From Malaya genurostris (taxonomy: Eukaryota > Arthropoda > Insecta > Diptera > Culicidae): DNA of 64,000 nucleotides. Both the position numbers and the translations under genes were made by a program. Below are positions 23,403 to 35,244 of the stretch, piece by piece (the stretch's first letter is position 1; each line of letters starts with the position of its first letter). The notes under the pieces were generated by a model that was given only the letters and a program-made list of their open reading frames with translations, ran no database searches and was not told the DNA's origin. Location: contig NC_080571.1 in NCBI RefSeq assembly GCF_030247185.1, forward strand, positions 344,131,879 to 344,195,878, in the 5' to 3' direction.

Positions 23403-24380
23403 GAAGAAACTTCAGACAGTGACTCTGATCGTGAGTCCAAAATGGCTGAAGAAAAGTTAGATTTAGGGATTGCCGACAAATTTGAAGGGGAAAGCCCAAT
23501 TTTGGGGCATTTCCTAGAAACGGTAGACCTGCTGAGAGCGTATTCTACTAACGTTCCAGAAGGGCACATAATCACTTTCTTGAAGACAAGACTAGTGGGA
23601 TCAGCACATGGATGCATCGAAGGTGCAAGCACACTTAATGAGGCTAAGCGAATGCTTGCCGAAAAATTTGCAATAAAACTCACACCAACAGCATGCGAAG
23701 CTGAATTAAAGCTCGCCAAACAGAAAAACAAAGGTATCGCCGAATTCGGAAAAGAAATTGAGCAGTTGGCAGCGAAACTAGCAACTGCCTATGTATCAAA
23801 CAATACCTTTCCAAACGAGTCAGTAGCGGGAGCAATAGTTCAGCCCGTTGCTACCAACGCTTTTATAGCTGGACTAAACAGCGCTCAGATGGCATTCTTC
23901 GTTAAGGCGAGGAACCCGCCAAACCTTAATAGAGCGATATCGGATGCACTGGAAGTGCAGCCGCAATCGTCACCAGAGTCTGCCCTTTGGACGCAGGGAT
24001 TCGCATTCCATAGGCCTAATTTTCGTGGAAGAGGAAACCGCGGAAATTACGGCAGGGGTTATAACTTCAACCATTACAATAGTAATAGTAATAGTAATAG
24101 AGATTTCTCTCACCAACGAGGTAGAGGAAATAACCATAGATCTAACAGCAACCGCCGAGGTTATGGACGGTATAACCATAACCAAAACTTTGACGGAAAC
24201 CAGAGAAATAGGCAACAGAACCAGGGTAATACCAATAACTTGGCTACCCGAGCAAACAATCATAACTCTAGCAACCGAAACAACAGTCAACCGAGACGGA
24301 ACGTGCATGTAGCGGAGCAACCAGAAGGTGCAGCCGCACATGACGAAGAAGCAAACGTAAACGAGTTTTTTCGTGAATAA
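23403..24380 (+). CDS. Gypsy element B gag, main part
   Basis: Continues gag across the Tc1 insertion; the frame is open from the junction, and the first ATG within it is 23442. The capsid part has LDLGIADKFEGESPILGHFL and a long helical core. The C-terminus is an Asn/Arg/Gly-rich nucleic-acid-binding tail (GRGNRGNYGRGYNFNHYN, multiple NRN/NSN) without CCHC knuckles. A second copy of this tail is at 49500-49800. It ends just before the protease frame (24373), overlapping by a few bases near a TTTTTTC run, which may allow a frame change. Confidence 0.8.
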   Translation, partial: EETSDSDSDRESKMAEEKLDLGIADKFEGESPILGHFLETVDLLRAYSTNVPEGHIITFLKTRLVGSAHGCIEGASTLNEAKRMLAEKFAIKLTPTACEAELKLAKQKNKGIAEFGKEIEQLAAKLATAYVSNNTFPNESVAGAIVQPVATNAFIAGLNSAQMAFFVKARNPPNLNRAISDALEVQPQSSPESALWTQGFAFHRPNFRGRGNRGNYGRGYNFNHYNSNSNSNRDFSHQRGRGNNHRSNSNRRGYGRYNHNQNFDGNQRNRQQNQGNTNNLATRANNHNSSNRNNSQPRRNVHVAEQPEGAAAHDEEANVNEFFRE

Positions 24381-25119
24381 TTTAAACAGCGAGAGAGCTT
24401 TAAGATCCAAATTCATCATAGAAAATGAACACCTCAACCTAGTAGTAGATAGTGGTGCATCATGTTGCATATTAGACAGACGTCACCTACCAGGGAAATT
24501 ATACGCTTCCATTGACACGTCAAAAACCGTACAGGTGCATCATGGTGTTAATGGTATCACTACCACTTTAGGAACAGTGAATACATTTATGGAATACGAT
24601 GGGAGTAGCTACCCCATTACTTTCCATATTGTTGATAAACTACCACAAAATATCGTAGGTCTAATTGGTACGAATTTCCTTAGAAAATTTGACGCTAACA
24701 TAAATTTTGAGACGCTTACATTAACATTGAGAAAACCTTTGTTTGCGGAAAACTGTATTATACCCAAACGAACTGAGGTAATGACATTTATTGGAGTAAA
24801 TTACTCTGAATCCATGGTAATATGTAGCCAAGAAATTCAGACTGGAGTCTACATAGCAGGAGCTATAGTGGAACCAACTAATGGAAAAATACCAGTGAGA
24901 ATATTAAATGCAAAAAACAAAGCAGTCGAAATCAAAAATTTAAAACCAATGTGTAAACCCTTTGCGAATTATGACGCAATTGAAATTAAGAGTGCCTATA
25001 AGTATAATGACAATAGAGCACAAGAAATATTAAAAGAATTAAATTTACAGGAACTAAATGAGCGAGATAGAATAACAATTGAGAGACTTTGTATGAAATA
25101 TAATGATATTTTTGCTTGA
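24373..25119 (+). CDS. Gypsy element B protease
   Basis: Aspartic protease with active-site block LVVDSGASCCI and second block GLIGTNFL, then a linker to RT. No ATG is needed if it is made by frameshift from gag; the open frame overlaps the gag end. A frame change at about 25116 separates it from the RT, so the copy is defective. Confidence 0.8.
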   Translation: MNNLNSERALRSKFIIENEHLNLVVDSGASCCILDRRHLPGKLYASIDTSKTVQVHHGVNGITTTLGTVNTFMEYDGSSYPITFHIVDKLPQNIVGLIGTNFLRKFDANINFETLTLTLRKPLFAENCIIPKRTEVMTFIGVNYSESMVICSQEIQTGVYIAGAIVEPTNGKIPVRILNAKNKAVEIKNLKPMCKPFANYDAIEIKSAYKYNDNRAQEILKELNLQELNERDRITIERLCMKYNDIFA

Positions 25120-26470
25120 TAAATTACAAGCCATCGGTAACGAAGATTTATCAACCTTCGATTACTGTGAAACCTGACACACATCCTGTGTATACAAGAC
25201 CCTATAAGCTACCACAAACCCAGAAGGACGAAGTTCAAAGGCAAGTGGATAAGATGCTTAAGGATAATATTATAGAGGATGCAGTTTCCGAATGGAATAG
25301 TCCGCTACTGCTAGTTCCTAAGAAATCGACTAATGATAACAAAAAATGGCGTTTAGTTATCGACTATCGGAAACTAAACAATGCCCTACAAGATGATAAA
25401 TTTCCACTTCCAAATTTGGAGGAAGTGATAGAATCATTAGCAGGAGCAAAATATGGAGAAATGTCTCGTTTATTTAGATGACATCATAGTGTTTGGTAAA
25501 ACCCTAGATGAACATAACAGAAATTTAATAAATGTGTTTGAAAGATTGAGAAAAACAAACCTGAAATTAAACCCACTGAAATGTAATTTTTTAAAAACCG
25601 AATTACTTTATTTGGGGCATTTAGTATCTGTAGAAGGCGTAAAACCAGATCCTTCTAAGATAGAAATTATCAAAAATTGGAGTAGCCCTCAAACGGCAGA
25701 CGAAGTTAAAAGATTCGTCGCATTTGCGAACTACTATAAGAAACATATAAAAGATTTCGCTAAATTATGCAGTCCATTGAATAAATTGACTAGAAAAAAT
25801 ATTGAATTTCATTGGACCGACGAGTGCGAACACTCTTTCCAATATTTGAAAAAAATGCTTTATGAACCCTCCAGTACTTGATTATCCAGACTTTTCCGAG
25901 GATAACATATTCACGTTGCATACTGACGCATCAGGAAAAGCACTGGGAGCCGTATTGAGTAAAAATAATAATAGACCCGTTGCATTTGCAAGCAAAGCCT
26001 TAAACAAAGCCGAATTAAATTATAGCACTATAGAGAAAGAACTTCTAGGTTTAGTGTGGTCAATTAGACACTTTCGACCTTACTTGTACGGTAAGAAGTT
26101 TGAAATGTACACAGACCATAGACCACTAGTCTATCTATTTACACTAACAGACCCGTCGAGTAGACGACTGACAAAATTTCGTCTATCACTCGAAGAATAT
26201 AAATTTGACGTAATATACAAAAAGGGAACGGAAAATGTTGTAGCGGACGCGTTATCACGTATTTCGATCGACGACCTCAAAGCTCTGACACCTCAAGTAA
26301 GCTTGGTGACAACAAGAGCACAAACTTCAAACATCAACAAAGCCCAATCAATGGCAAATAATAGCGAAAAATCGAATACAGAGAAAGTCGACTATATTCA
26401 GATAGAGATATCTAAAGATGAGAAAAACCAGAACATTGAAAACAACTCGAAGAAGAAAAGATTTTATTGA
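25116..26470 (+). pseudogene. Gypsy element B reverse transcriptase and RNase H, internally deleted
   Basis: The RT start is clear (SPLLLVPKKS, WRLVIDYRKLNNAL, DKFPLPNLEE). At about 25455-25470 the sequence jumps from LAGAKY straight to CLVYLDDIIVFG. The central RT block with LDLxSGFHQI and LPFGL, roughly 240 bp, is therefore missing. A frame change near 25865 precedes RNase H (LHTDASGKALGAVLS, TDHRPLVYLF, ENVVADALSRI). It cannot be functional. Confidence 0.85.
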
Positions 26471-26628
26471 ATCCTAACATGTCATTTACTTACCTACGGG
26501 AAGTGATAAAACAATTAGTGGATTTCACGAAATCAAGAAAAATTAAAGGCCTTGTTGTGCGAAACACAACCGAATGTAAAAAAAATGAAAATCCTTGTTT
26601 AAAGAGCATGCCACCTATTATAGGTGTG

Positions 26629-26785
26629 ACTAATCTATCCACTCTAGCCAGCCTCCTAACTCCAAACGCCAAGGGGCCATCCTATGAGCTTTGCTCGACA
26701 TAATTATGTCATTAGGGATGGCCCCTTGGCCCCCTGGCCCCTTGGCGTTTGGAGTTAGGAGGCTGGCTAGAGTGGATAGATTAGT
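26629..26785. repeat. Perfect 51-bp inverted repeat with 55-bp loop
   Basis: Arms 26629-26679 and 26735-26785 are exact reverse complements, beginning actaatctatccactctagc on the left. The loop contains a second partial copy of the GC-rich ggggcca/tggcccc motif, and outer bases also partly pair (gctcgac / tcgagc). It sits in a non-coding insert (about 26600-26976) that splits the region between RNase H and integrase. Confidence 0.9.
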
Positions 26786-26976
26786 ATTAATCTAATCTAT
26801 CGAGCAAGCAATAAGTGCAAGTATGGTTGTGGTGGATGATGTCAGCATGTGGCGTGATGTGTGATGATAAGAAAGCGGCGGATAGAGATATGAGTTAGAG
26901 GTGACTGAAGGTTATCAGTGTGTTGATAAGAAAATGTGATGCTATATAAGCAGTGAAATTATAACACAAGTATTAG

Positions 26977-27950
26977 TTGTTTTATAAATGTAGAGTGTCG
27001 AAATTGTCTGACAGTGAAATTTCCGTAGTAGAAGAAACTTGTGCTATCGATGTTAAACTTTCGAAGAACGTAGAAACGGTAGCCCACCAGATATGGATCT
27101 ATTTGAGGAAGCAGAAAGTATCACTGGAGAGACTGAAGGAATTGTTGGTGATGTACAAGGAACAGTTTCCGCAGAGTCCGACGCCAATTCTTTATGGTCT
27201 ATGGAAGGAGCTGATGATGGAGCTACTATTCTACGAGAAAGAGAATATCTCAAAAGAGGAATTTTGCACTATTCTAAAAGAGAAGATAGCAGAAGAAGGT
27301 ATTGGCATTCGGGTGTATGGAGATGCCAAGAACTGGAAACAGTTACGGAATTACATACACGATTGTGTAATTCATCCAGTCGAATCAGATTCCTCTACGC
27401 ATTCCTTGACGGCAACCACGTCCACGTCATACATGACTGTACGAACTCCAACGCAGTTTGCAGATGCTTCCGTGTTAAACTTGCTAAACGACGATCCGTT
27501 CGGCGTACAAGTGATAGAGAACGAAGAAGAAAAGAGATTAATTCTAAATGATTTCCATGTATTGCCAAACGGCAGGGCATGCGGGAATAAAACAAACACC
27601 AAACACAACAAAACAGAGATATCACTGGAAATCAATGGACAGTGACCTGACCAATTTCATAAAGAAATGTACAAAATGCCAAAGAAACAAAGATCTTGCA
27701 ACAAAATATCCTATGCAAATAACAGGCACAGTCAGTCAAGCATTCGGAAAAAAAATTTTTTTGGGATATATTTGGTCCACTTTTACCGGACACTGACACT
27801 GACTACTCAATGTGATTTGATGAAGCAACATCAATTTAAGACAAATCAACAGACGTTGTGGCCAAAGCATTTGTTGAGAATGTCATATTGAATTATGGTG
27901 TACCCAAGCAAATTCTGACAGATAGAGATACAGAATTAATGTCTACCCTG
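26977..27950 (+). pseudogene. Gypsy element B linker and integrase, frameshifted
   Basis: The first frame (26977-27645) has a helical linker (KQKVSLERLKELLVMYKEQF), then the start of the integrase zinc-finger domain (ENEEEKRLILNDFHVLPNG). A frame change near 27575 leads to TAGHAGIKQ, RYHWKSMDSDLTNFIKKC and CQRNKDLATKYP (HHCC finger). Traces of the core follow near 27880-27960 (NYGVPKQILTDRDTELMS, second Asp block). Several stops and shifts; degenerate. Confidence 0.75.
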
Positions 27951-27963
27951 TGCACCAGAATTT

Positions 27964-28416
27964 GTGAAGTTTAAAAAATTGAAAAGCCAAATTCTACGGC
28001 TTACCATTACCACCCAATCCATAAAGACAGAGAAAAACAGTTTATATCAAGTTGAAGAAAAAAAGGGAAGACAAGAAAAATTAGTGCAAATAATAAAACG
28101 CAACAAAATCAACGTAATCGTGAAACCAACAGATGAAGCTAGAGTCAATTCAAGCAGATGGAATAAAGGGTCCCCTTTCTGTTGGAAAAATGGTTTAATA
28201 AATACGAAATACGGATTAATAAATACGAAATATGATAATACGAGAACTGCTCTCAAGAAACACTTGGAATCTGCAAAGGCAGCTCGTCGAATGAATGTAC
28301 AAACAGACAAGCTGATTGATCGTGGTATTGATTTTGCATCCCTCATGTCGGTATCTAAAACCATGTCAGACTACCCCCTAGTTGAAAGCTACGATATGTC
28401 GTCATATCATCACTAA
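27964..28416 (+). other. Open frame at decayed end of Gypsy B, function not recognised
   Basis: A 150-residue Lys-rich frame. It starts in decayed integrase (a trace of the PNSTAYH-type block in another frame) and ends with a segment I cannot place (LIDRGIDFASLMSVSKTMSD). It contains a short tandem duplication of about 20 bp (taataaatacgaaatacgga, near 28197-28235). Confidence 0.35.
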
Positions 28417-28679
28417 GGAGACCCCATTGGCAAAGCATATTATTCAGATCCTTAGGAGCACCGATGTTCCAACACGGCTTGAAATTAGCGAATTACATGA
28501 GCAGATTTAAATTAAATCAAATTTCATTCATTTCATCAGATTCAAATCCGAGATTTCATCAGTCAAAAGGAATGCTTCATTTCAGCACCGAGCACCAGAA
28601 AACTGAAAATGTTTGCTCAAGATTAGGGTCTCACTTTAAGGCCACAGTAATAAAACCTTTCCGTTCCACTTAAGAAAGG

Positions 28680-29080
28680 GATCAGCATATGCGCACAGGC
28701 AGGATCAATTTTACAGAGCTACGCGCTAGGGCCTTATAGACGATTCAATGTAGGAGGTAAACGAATGCCGGCTATAAGAACCAGGCAGAAGAATTATGTA
28801 AACCAGATGCGCGCGTATGCATGAGCTAGGGAACTGAGTAAACCGCCAGGACTCAATACAGGCTGGAAAGAGAAAACAGCAATACGTCGCGTCATATGTT
28901 GCGCGACATTCTAATTCTATGCGACACTTTCTTCATTATAAATAGTTTAAGAAATTGTTAATAAATCAGTATACCACTAGTGACCACCGTGTGTGTATCC
29001 TCGCGTGTAGTGATTATCACATTTAGTTCTTCAAGTTCGACACTGTCGCAAGTTGTGCTTTGGCTCTAGTCTGGAGCAAA
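28680..29080 (+). repeat. LTR-like segment
   Basis: A GC-richer 5' part is followed by a TATA-like motif (attataaatagtt, about 28936) and a polyadenylation-type motif (gttaataaatc, about 28960), then a short U5-like tail. Order and spacing suit a retrotransposon LTR, but no second copy was found in the window. Confidence 0.45.
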
Positions 29081-30202
29081 TCAAGACTTGCTGATTTTAG
29101 TGTTGTATGAACTTGCATCAAAACGCATTTTCCAACCTCTGCCCACTGAAATAGGTTGGGTTCAGGTCAAAGCCATTTTCCACGTTTGGTTGGACTCTGG
29201 CCGGAAACCGTGGCGATTCAAGTTTATACTGCCTACAATCGGCTAAAACGCGCCCCCTCTCATAATCTCCTGTCACAAGTTGGCATTAGTGGAGAGGCTG
29301 GTAGCACTAGTCAAGATCTCGCTACAGCTGATTCGAAGAGGCCTCTTCTGTCAGTTCCGAACTGTCAACTAAATCACAAGCTGAGCTAATCTGCCAACAG
29401 TTAGAGCTTGGCGAGCTAAATTAGCACGCCAAGATATAACTGCTGGACTGAAGGGTTACGCCTCAGCGAACAACCGATTTGAGTATGCTTTCATGTCTGG
29501 TTGCATTCATGGCAACAGAGACACTTTTCCAAGAGATGCCATTCCACTCAAAAAAAAAAGAACAAGAGTTAATGAGGAAATATGGGCAAGGGTGGGAATA
29601 TCACGTGCTATTTTTCCCAGATGCTCAAACTGCAGTGACAACTCAATACCCTAATTTGATCCGAACCAAACTGGGAAAGCAGCAAACATCTTGAAGGTGC
29701 AAGTCAAGTACCAAACTCCATCTGCTCTAAACCATCTCAATGGAGAAGAAGCAGAAGGAAAAAATAACCGATCTCAGCAGAAAATTCAAAGATATCCTCG
29801 ATCTCCTTGTCTGCCATAAAAAAAGAAGTTCAAATTCAAATCGAAAAAATGTTGTCCAACAAGCAAAGGAACACTGAAATTGCGATAAAGTAGACAAACA
29901 TCTTAGTAGGCCATTGGCATCTCGCCACTTCCTGTGGCGCGGGAAATCATGGACAAAGGACCTATGGGTCCCAAGGATGTCGATAAAAGTGACGCGACAC
30001 AGACTTCGTCATAGACCTGAAATAAAAAGTTATATATCAATATAGTGCGTTGATGCGATTCAAGTGTACTTGTGGGTCAATCAGTGTGATTGACGATATA
30101 CCACGTGTATCGTTCGGTACAATTGCCGCCCGCTAGGTCAATTTGCGACACTAGCAGTAACAACGAGTTTATACGTGACATTTTTCCCAATTAAGTTCCG
30201 AA
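29081..30202 (+). other. Retroelement-like stretch, no supported gene
   Basis: Several short open frames (for example 29156-29389 and 29479-29694) have no recognisable domains. A second LTR-end-like region (about 30015-30130) contains ttgccgcccgctagg, a possible degenerate primer-binding site just before the gag start at 30203. Confidence 0.35.
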
Positions 30203-30491
30203 ATGGGAAACAACAAGTCCAAACAAACGCATCAAAGCGGTGATGCACAAGTTAACATTCTTAACGAACTATCGAGTCACTCAGAATTTCACGAAAGCAG
30301 TGAAATCAAACTTACCACTGGCGATGGCCGCAATTCTACGCAAAACTTTCTACCCATCAGGGAACAGTGGTCCTACGGGACAAAATAAGAAAAATACTAC
30401 AATATTCGACAAAGAAGAGCTTGTGGATCGAGGAATAGCGGTACAGGTGCAACCTAGTCAATGCTATCTCCATCGTCCGATTGTTGAGTAA
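30203..30491 (+). pseudogene. Retrotransposon gag N-terminus (MGN-type), truncated
   Basis: Starts MGNNKSKQTHQSGDAQ, a Gly-2 context suited to N-myristoylation as in several retroelement and retroviral Gag proteins. A helical segment follows and then a frame change around 30300. The remainder of the element is absent. Confidence 0.45.
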
Positions 30492-30582
30492 GTAGTAGTC
30501 TAATGTAAAAGAAGTGCTTGAAAAATGACTGAGAGAACTTGTTGAGTTTAAGTAAAAAAAATACAAATCTTACAATGTATTA

Positions 30583-31488
30583 ACACATGGATCAATAAGT
30601 CCCGAGACTAAAGCAGAGATGGCGCTCGTAGTAAACCAGTAACCACGTCTTTCTAGAGTACTAACCTTTGCTTGAAACGGGTCAAAATTTTAAGTCGATC
30701 CGACCAGAAACAGCTGAGTTATCGAGGTTAGAGTTAAGTCGTTTTGTAGTTTGTTTAAAAAATGGAAAAAACCGAGTTTCGTGTTTTGATAAAACATTGT
30801 TTTTTAATGGGTAAAAACACCGTGCAAGCGAAACAGTGGATTGAAAAATGTTATCCTGACTCTTCTCCATCAAAAGCAACGATGGTTCGCCGAGTTTAAA
30901 CTTTGGTCGTACCGACACAAATGACGCGGAACGCTCGGGTAGACCTGTGGAAGCCGTTACACCGGAAAATGTGAGTGAAGTGACAAAAATTATAATGAAA
31001 GATCGTAAAGTGAAGCTCCGTGAGATTGCTGAGATGACACGGATATCATATGGAAGTGTATTTACTATCCTTCATGAAAAATTGAGCATGAAAAAAGTTT
31101 TTTCCAAGTGGGTGCCGCGATTGCTTTCGATGGAACAAAATGCACCCTGCCACAAGTCGATGAAAACAATGGCGAAATTGAACGAATTGGACTTTGATCT
31201 GCTTCCCCACCCCCCATACTCGCCAGATTTAGCCCCCAGTGATCTTTGCTGATCTTAAAAAAATGCTCCAGGGAAAAAGATTTGGCTCGAATGAGGAGGT
31301 CATCGCTGAAACTGAAGCTTATTTTGAAGCGAAAGATAATTTTGTTTAAAAAACATGGTATTGAAAAATTGGAAAAACGTTGGAACCATTGTATCACCCT
31401 AAAAGGTTATTATGTTGATGAATAAAAAAAAATTTGCAAAAAAAATGTTGTTTCCATTGTTAGTCTCGGGACTTATTGATCCATGTGT
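30583..31488 (+). mobile_element. Internally deleted mariner, 906 bp
   Basis: Flanked by TA; both ends begin acacatggatcaataagtcc and stay identical for about 29 bp. The decayed transposase starts MEKTEFRVLIKHCFLMGKNT. Its DNA-binding half is visible in pieces, and the end keeps the third-Asp region YSPDLAPSDL. The middle of the catalytic domain with the first two Asp is deleted, and stops and frame changes are present. It can move only with transposase supplied elsewhere. Confidence 0.88.
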
Positions 31489-31831
31489 TATATTGTCCTC
31501 TTATAAAAAAAATAAATTGTCAAATGTCCAGGACTTTTTTTATCGTATGTTAAATTAGCTAGGTGATGAATGATTATGAGATAATAAAAAATCTTTATAT
31601 CTACTGCAAAAAGGCAGTAAATACATCCGTATCTAGGGAATTATTAGAAAACAAAAACAAGAAAGTACACAGAAGCATTTACAAACTTCGAGCTTTTTCT
31701 AACAGAAAATGGGGATAAAATCCCAGATCAAGAATTTTACGCGTTAGTAAAAAACTCATAGAGAAACGATAAAAATTATTGAAATAAAATTGTAGAATTG
31801 CCCTATAGATCAGAGACAATCCACTAGTAAA

Positions 31832-32065
31832 ATGACGACACAACAGTTCGACATTAGGACTGCCACTTCACTAGTGCAGCCAGCCGTACGACGGTGCACC
31901 GGTGAACTTATTAAAAGAACTAATTACGCCGGAACGCGAACGGCATTATCTCCTACCACAAATACTATAATAGAAATAATCGACCTGGTACAAAATCAGT
32001 GCAGCGATAAAGAAACAGCCGATTCAGTCATCGCCAAACTAAAAGCACTGAAACGTAGTACGTAG
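31832..32065 (+). pseudogene. Possible retroelement gag N-terminal fragment
   Basis: A 77-residue frame (TATSLVQPAVRRCTGELIKR, then a helical IIEIIDLVQNQCSDKETADS). Composition and length resemble N-terminal gag leaders in this window, but the family is not certain. No capsid follows. Confidence 0.3.
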
Positions 32066-32159
32066 TACGTAGTCAACTGGCACACCTCTTTGATTCTACA
32101 TGTGTTTATTCGTTTTGACGTAGTTACGTTAGCTCTACTGTTTCGATGATTATCTTTCA

Positions 32160-32752
32160 ACGAGAACTTGAAATTTCGAATATATCTGTAAATTGTTTTA
32201 GCTGTAACTTCTTCATTTTTTCAAAAGGCACGGATGGGATAGCCATCAATCTGTAGGTTTAAAAAAAAAAAGCTTTAAAATAAAAATTATCAAAAAAAAT
32301 CGAAACCCTGATTTTTTTAAATTTATTTTTTTTTTGGTCAAAATCAATTTTTTTCAGTGTATATTTTCTTTAGAGTATCCTATTGATTCCCTACAATTTC
32401 TTCCTGGACGTCATTTTTGTACGATTAACGGTTTCTGAATTACAACGAGAAGAACTTGATCATTTGCATGAAACCGTAAACTGTTTTAGCTCTAACTTCT
32501 TCATTTTGTAAAAAGCACGGATGGAATAGCCATCAATCTGTAGGTTTTAATAACAGCTTTAAAATAAAAATTATCAAAAACAAAATTAAAACCCTGATTT
32601 TTTTTATTTAACTTTTTCGGATTATTTTGTAATTATAGAGAAAAAAAATCAAGACTTTCGTTCAGTGTATATTTTTTTTAGAGTGCCCAATCGATTCTTC
32701 TTGAACGCCATTTTTGTACGATTAACGGTTTCCGAGTTACAACGATTTGAAA
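32160..32752. repeat. Tandem duplication, two copies of about 288 bp
   Basis: The block beginning gtaaattgttttagctgtaa recurs 288 bp downstream with scattered differences and small indels. Shared landmarks in both copies include gcacggatgg, atagccatcaatctgtaggt and acgattaacggtttc. Non-coding, with T- and A-runs. Confidence 0.75.
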
Positions 32753-33121
32753 AAGGCAATTTTTGTGTAATGCAAAAATACATACGCCCTTTTTAAAAAT
32801 CAGTCGTGAGTCGGATTGACCTCTCCATCGGTTCAAAACTTATGGTTTACCACACTGTAGCCATGTGCAAAGTGTTAATCCAAATCGGAGAAGGTCGATT
32901 CTGATTTTGTCACTTTTTCGTCTACTCATTCCTGGAATTGCTCCGAAGCATTAACAATTGACCAGAAGGAACAAACAAAAACTCAAACCATCCAGGACTC
33001 TAGGCCTGTCAGCCTGCTTTTCTGCCTTGCGAAAACACTGGAAAGAATAATCAACCGAAGACTCACAGCTACAGAGTAACAGAATAAGTCCGACACCAAG
33101 AAGAAGCGAGTCCCGAGCTGC

Positions 33122-33801
33122 TAGGGATGGATATCGATACTGTGATACTTCAAGGTATCGATACCTAGGCCTAAAGTATCGATTTTTTTGGATCGATACC
33201 GTGCAAAGCGGTATCGCGTGGTGTCGATATTTTCATGGTCGACACCTGTCGATACTAGCAGCTTAAAGTAAACATTACTCTAGTAGTCAATCAAAGAGCA
33301 GCTAGCGACATTAAAAGCGCCCATTCTATCCGGCAACCAAAGAACACTACTGGACACTACCAGGTTTATAAGGTTGCATTGTCAAAGTGCTTCGGCTTCT
33401 TCAAATGCGCAACTTCATTCGAGTTCGTTCCTTAACGGAGATGCGACGGAATCCGAGACCGCTGAAAATCTATGGAGTTCGCATGATACGATTTTCAGCA
33501 CCCGGACGACGACTTTTCAAGCGAGGCTCGCTATGAAATGAAGGCTTTTTTTAATAGAAACCCGGTACCAAGAACTTGCAACCCTCTGCACAAATGGGAA
33601 TCGATTTGCCATCAGTTCCCGCATTTGTATCAATCAACAAACAAAATTCTTGCAGCATTGGGGACTTGTATTTTCGATCGATTCCGATACTGATACCAAG
33701 TATAGATAGTTTTTCCTATAGTATCGATACCGATACCTGAAAAGACAAAACGATACCGCGATCCCAAGTATCGATACTTTACCTTTTCATACCCATCCCT
33801 A
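33122..33801. mobile_element. hAT-like non-autonomous element rich in TATCGATA motifs
   Basis: Ends are tagggatgg and ccatcccta, inverted, and both terminal about 120-bp zones are filled with gtatcgatac/tatcgata palindromes. The left zone has at least five ATCGAT cores and the right zone a similar number. The tag-x-gatggg end resembles the hAT MITE at 8108-8485. The flanks (cgagctgc, cgaggaag) give at best a degraded 8-bp duplication. The interior has no transposase I recognise. Confidence 0.6.
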
Positions 33802-35240
33802 CGAGGAAGTAGTAAAGGTGATAGAAGAATATCGGAGACAAATGAATATACCCCCAGTAGGAAAAATTTTCGTCCAATAAAGAAACACAAAAAAACTTAG
33901 ATTTGTTTTCACCTCGAACAATCATTGGGCTCGGACGCTTTGTACAAGTGCTGCGCAAGTAAATCATTCGCGTGGCATACAAATGTGTAGGCCCACGTCT
34001 ATCAGAGTGAGTACTTGCTTGGTATATCGCGCTACGCTACGGTGTGAACGTGTCGCGCAACATACCATCCATCGCTGTTGTTGCAGCTAGACAGAAGTGA
34101 AGTTGGCATCAAAGCCAGCCTTGATAAACTACCTTGGTATGAACTGGAAAAGCTCGTTCCATTTCCGACTACCGAAGTGCGAGCGATTAGTAAAAATATG
34201 CTAATAAATGTCTTAATTTTAGATGCAGTAATCGAAGAAAATTATTAAAATTATAGTTTAAAGTATGAAGGTCAGAATATTAGAATATCGTTTATTTATA
34301 ACAGTGCCATTAATATAAGTAGAACACGACGGAAGAACACATAAAATTTAAAAGCAGATGATTCAGACGATATCGAGTAATCAACATTTGGCACCATCTT
34401 GACGATTGGAACAGTATTCAACAGTACGATACGGTTTGAGTCCAAAATTAAGAGACGACGAATCCGTTCGCCATTTCGAAACACATTGTTAACTTGGTGA
34501 ACTTGATAGTTCTTGAGAATCATCAGAAAACCAGTTCGAATAGGACGCGTAGCGAAGGAGCATCCGGAGATGAAACCCCAAAGAAAAGCGCAGGTATTAC
34601 AAATAAGAATAGGTGACGTCACTTTAACATTAGCAATGCCAGTTACAGGGACGGATGGTTCGTTTCCAATAGTTCCCGAACGCCGTGAGTCGCGTGGTGA
34701 GTATCGGAAAATCTCTGGACATATGTCTGTGATAGCGCGCATGCATCATACCATTTCATCTACTGACTTAGACTTGTTCGCAACAAAATCTGGACACCAC
34801 TAAATATTCATATCTCTAGAAAAACTTCCTCATCGCGTACAATATTTCGCAGACTGATGAACGTATGTCTGTTCGTTGTGAAAAATCAAATTTTTTGGTG
34901 ATACTTGTTATATATTATAACAGGTTTTATTTAAATATAAATTGAAATTATTGCCTACTGGCAACACTGCCTTTTATGGCATTCGAAGTTTGAGAATAAA
35001 GAGAACGGACGACATCGTTCAGTTCAGTTATAGATGTCAATTAGTACGTTCATCTCCTGTCGATTCCTCCGAAAGGTATCCCTAATAGTTCTCCTTGTTG
35101 GACGTCTTTTATATTTTGCTATAGTTCCTGAGAAATATTTCGGAGTATTAATAAGAATCATCTTCTTATTATTTCGGTAGTTGAAAGGTAAGACCTGATT
35201 CCGGATAATCAGTTTAAAGTTTGATATTTAAAAATACTAA
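33802..35240. other. Gene-less stretch
   Basis: No domain, RNA gene or repeat boundary could be supported. Short frames such as 34513-34803 (plus) and 34296-34742 (minus) lack recognisable motifs. Confidence 0.35.
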
Positions 35241-35244
35241 AAGC

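Noticed and set aside
23944..24470. Ile/Thr/Val-rich ORFs overlapping the gag tail (plus and minus frames), and the same at 49316-49777
   Set aside because: These arise from frame-shifted reading of the Asn-codon-rich nucleocapsid tail and show no domain.
34296..34803. Overlapping 148- and 96-residue ORFs as a gene
   Set aside because: No recognisable motif, no splice support, and both strands are open by chance at similar length.
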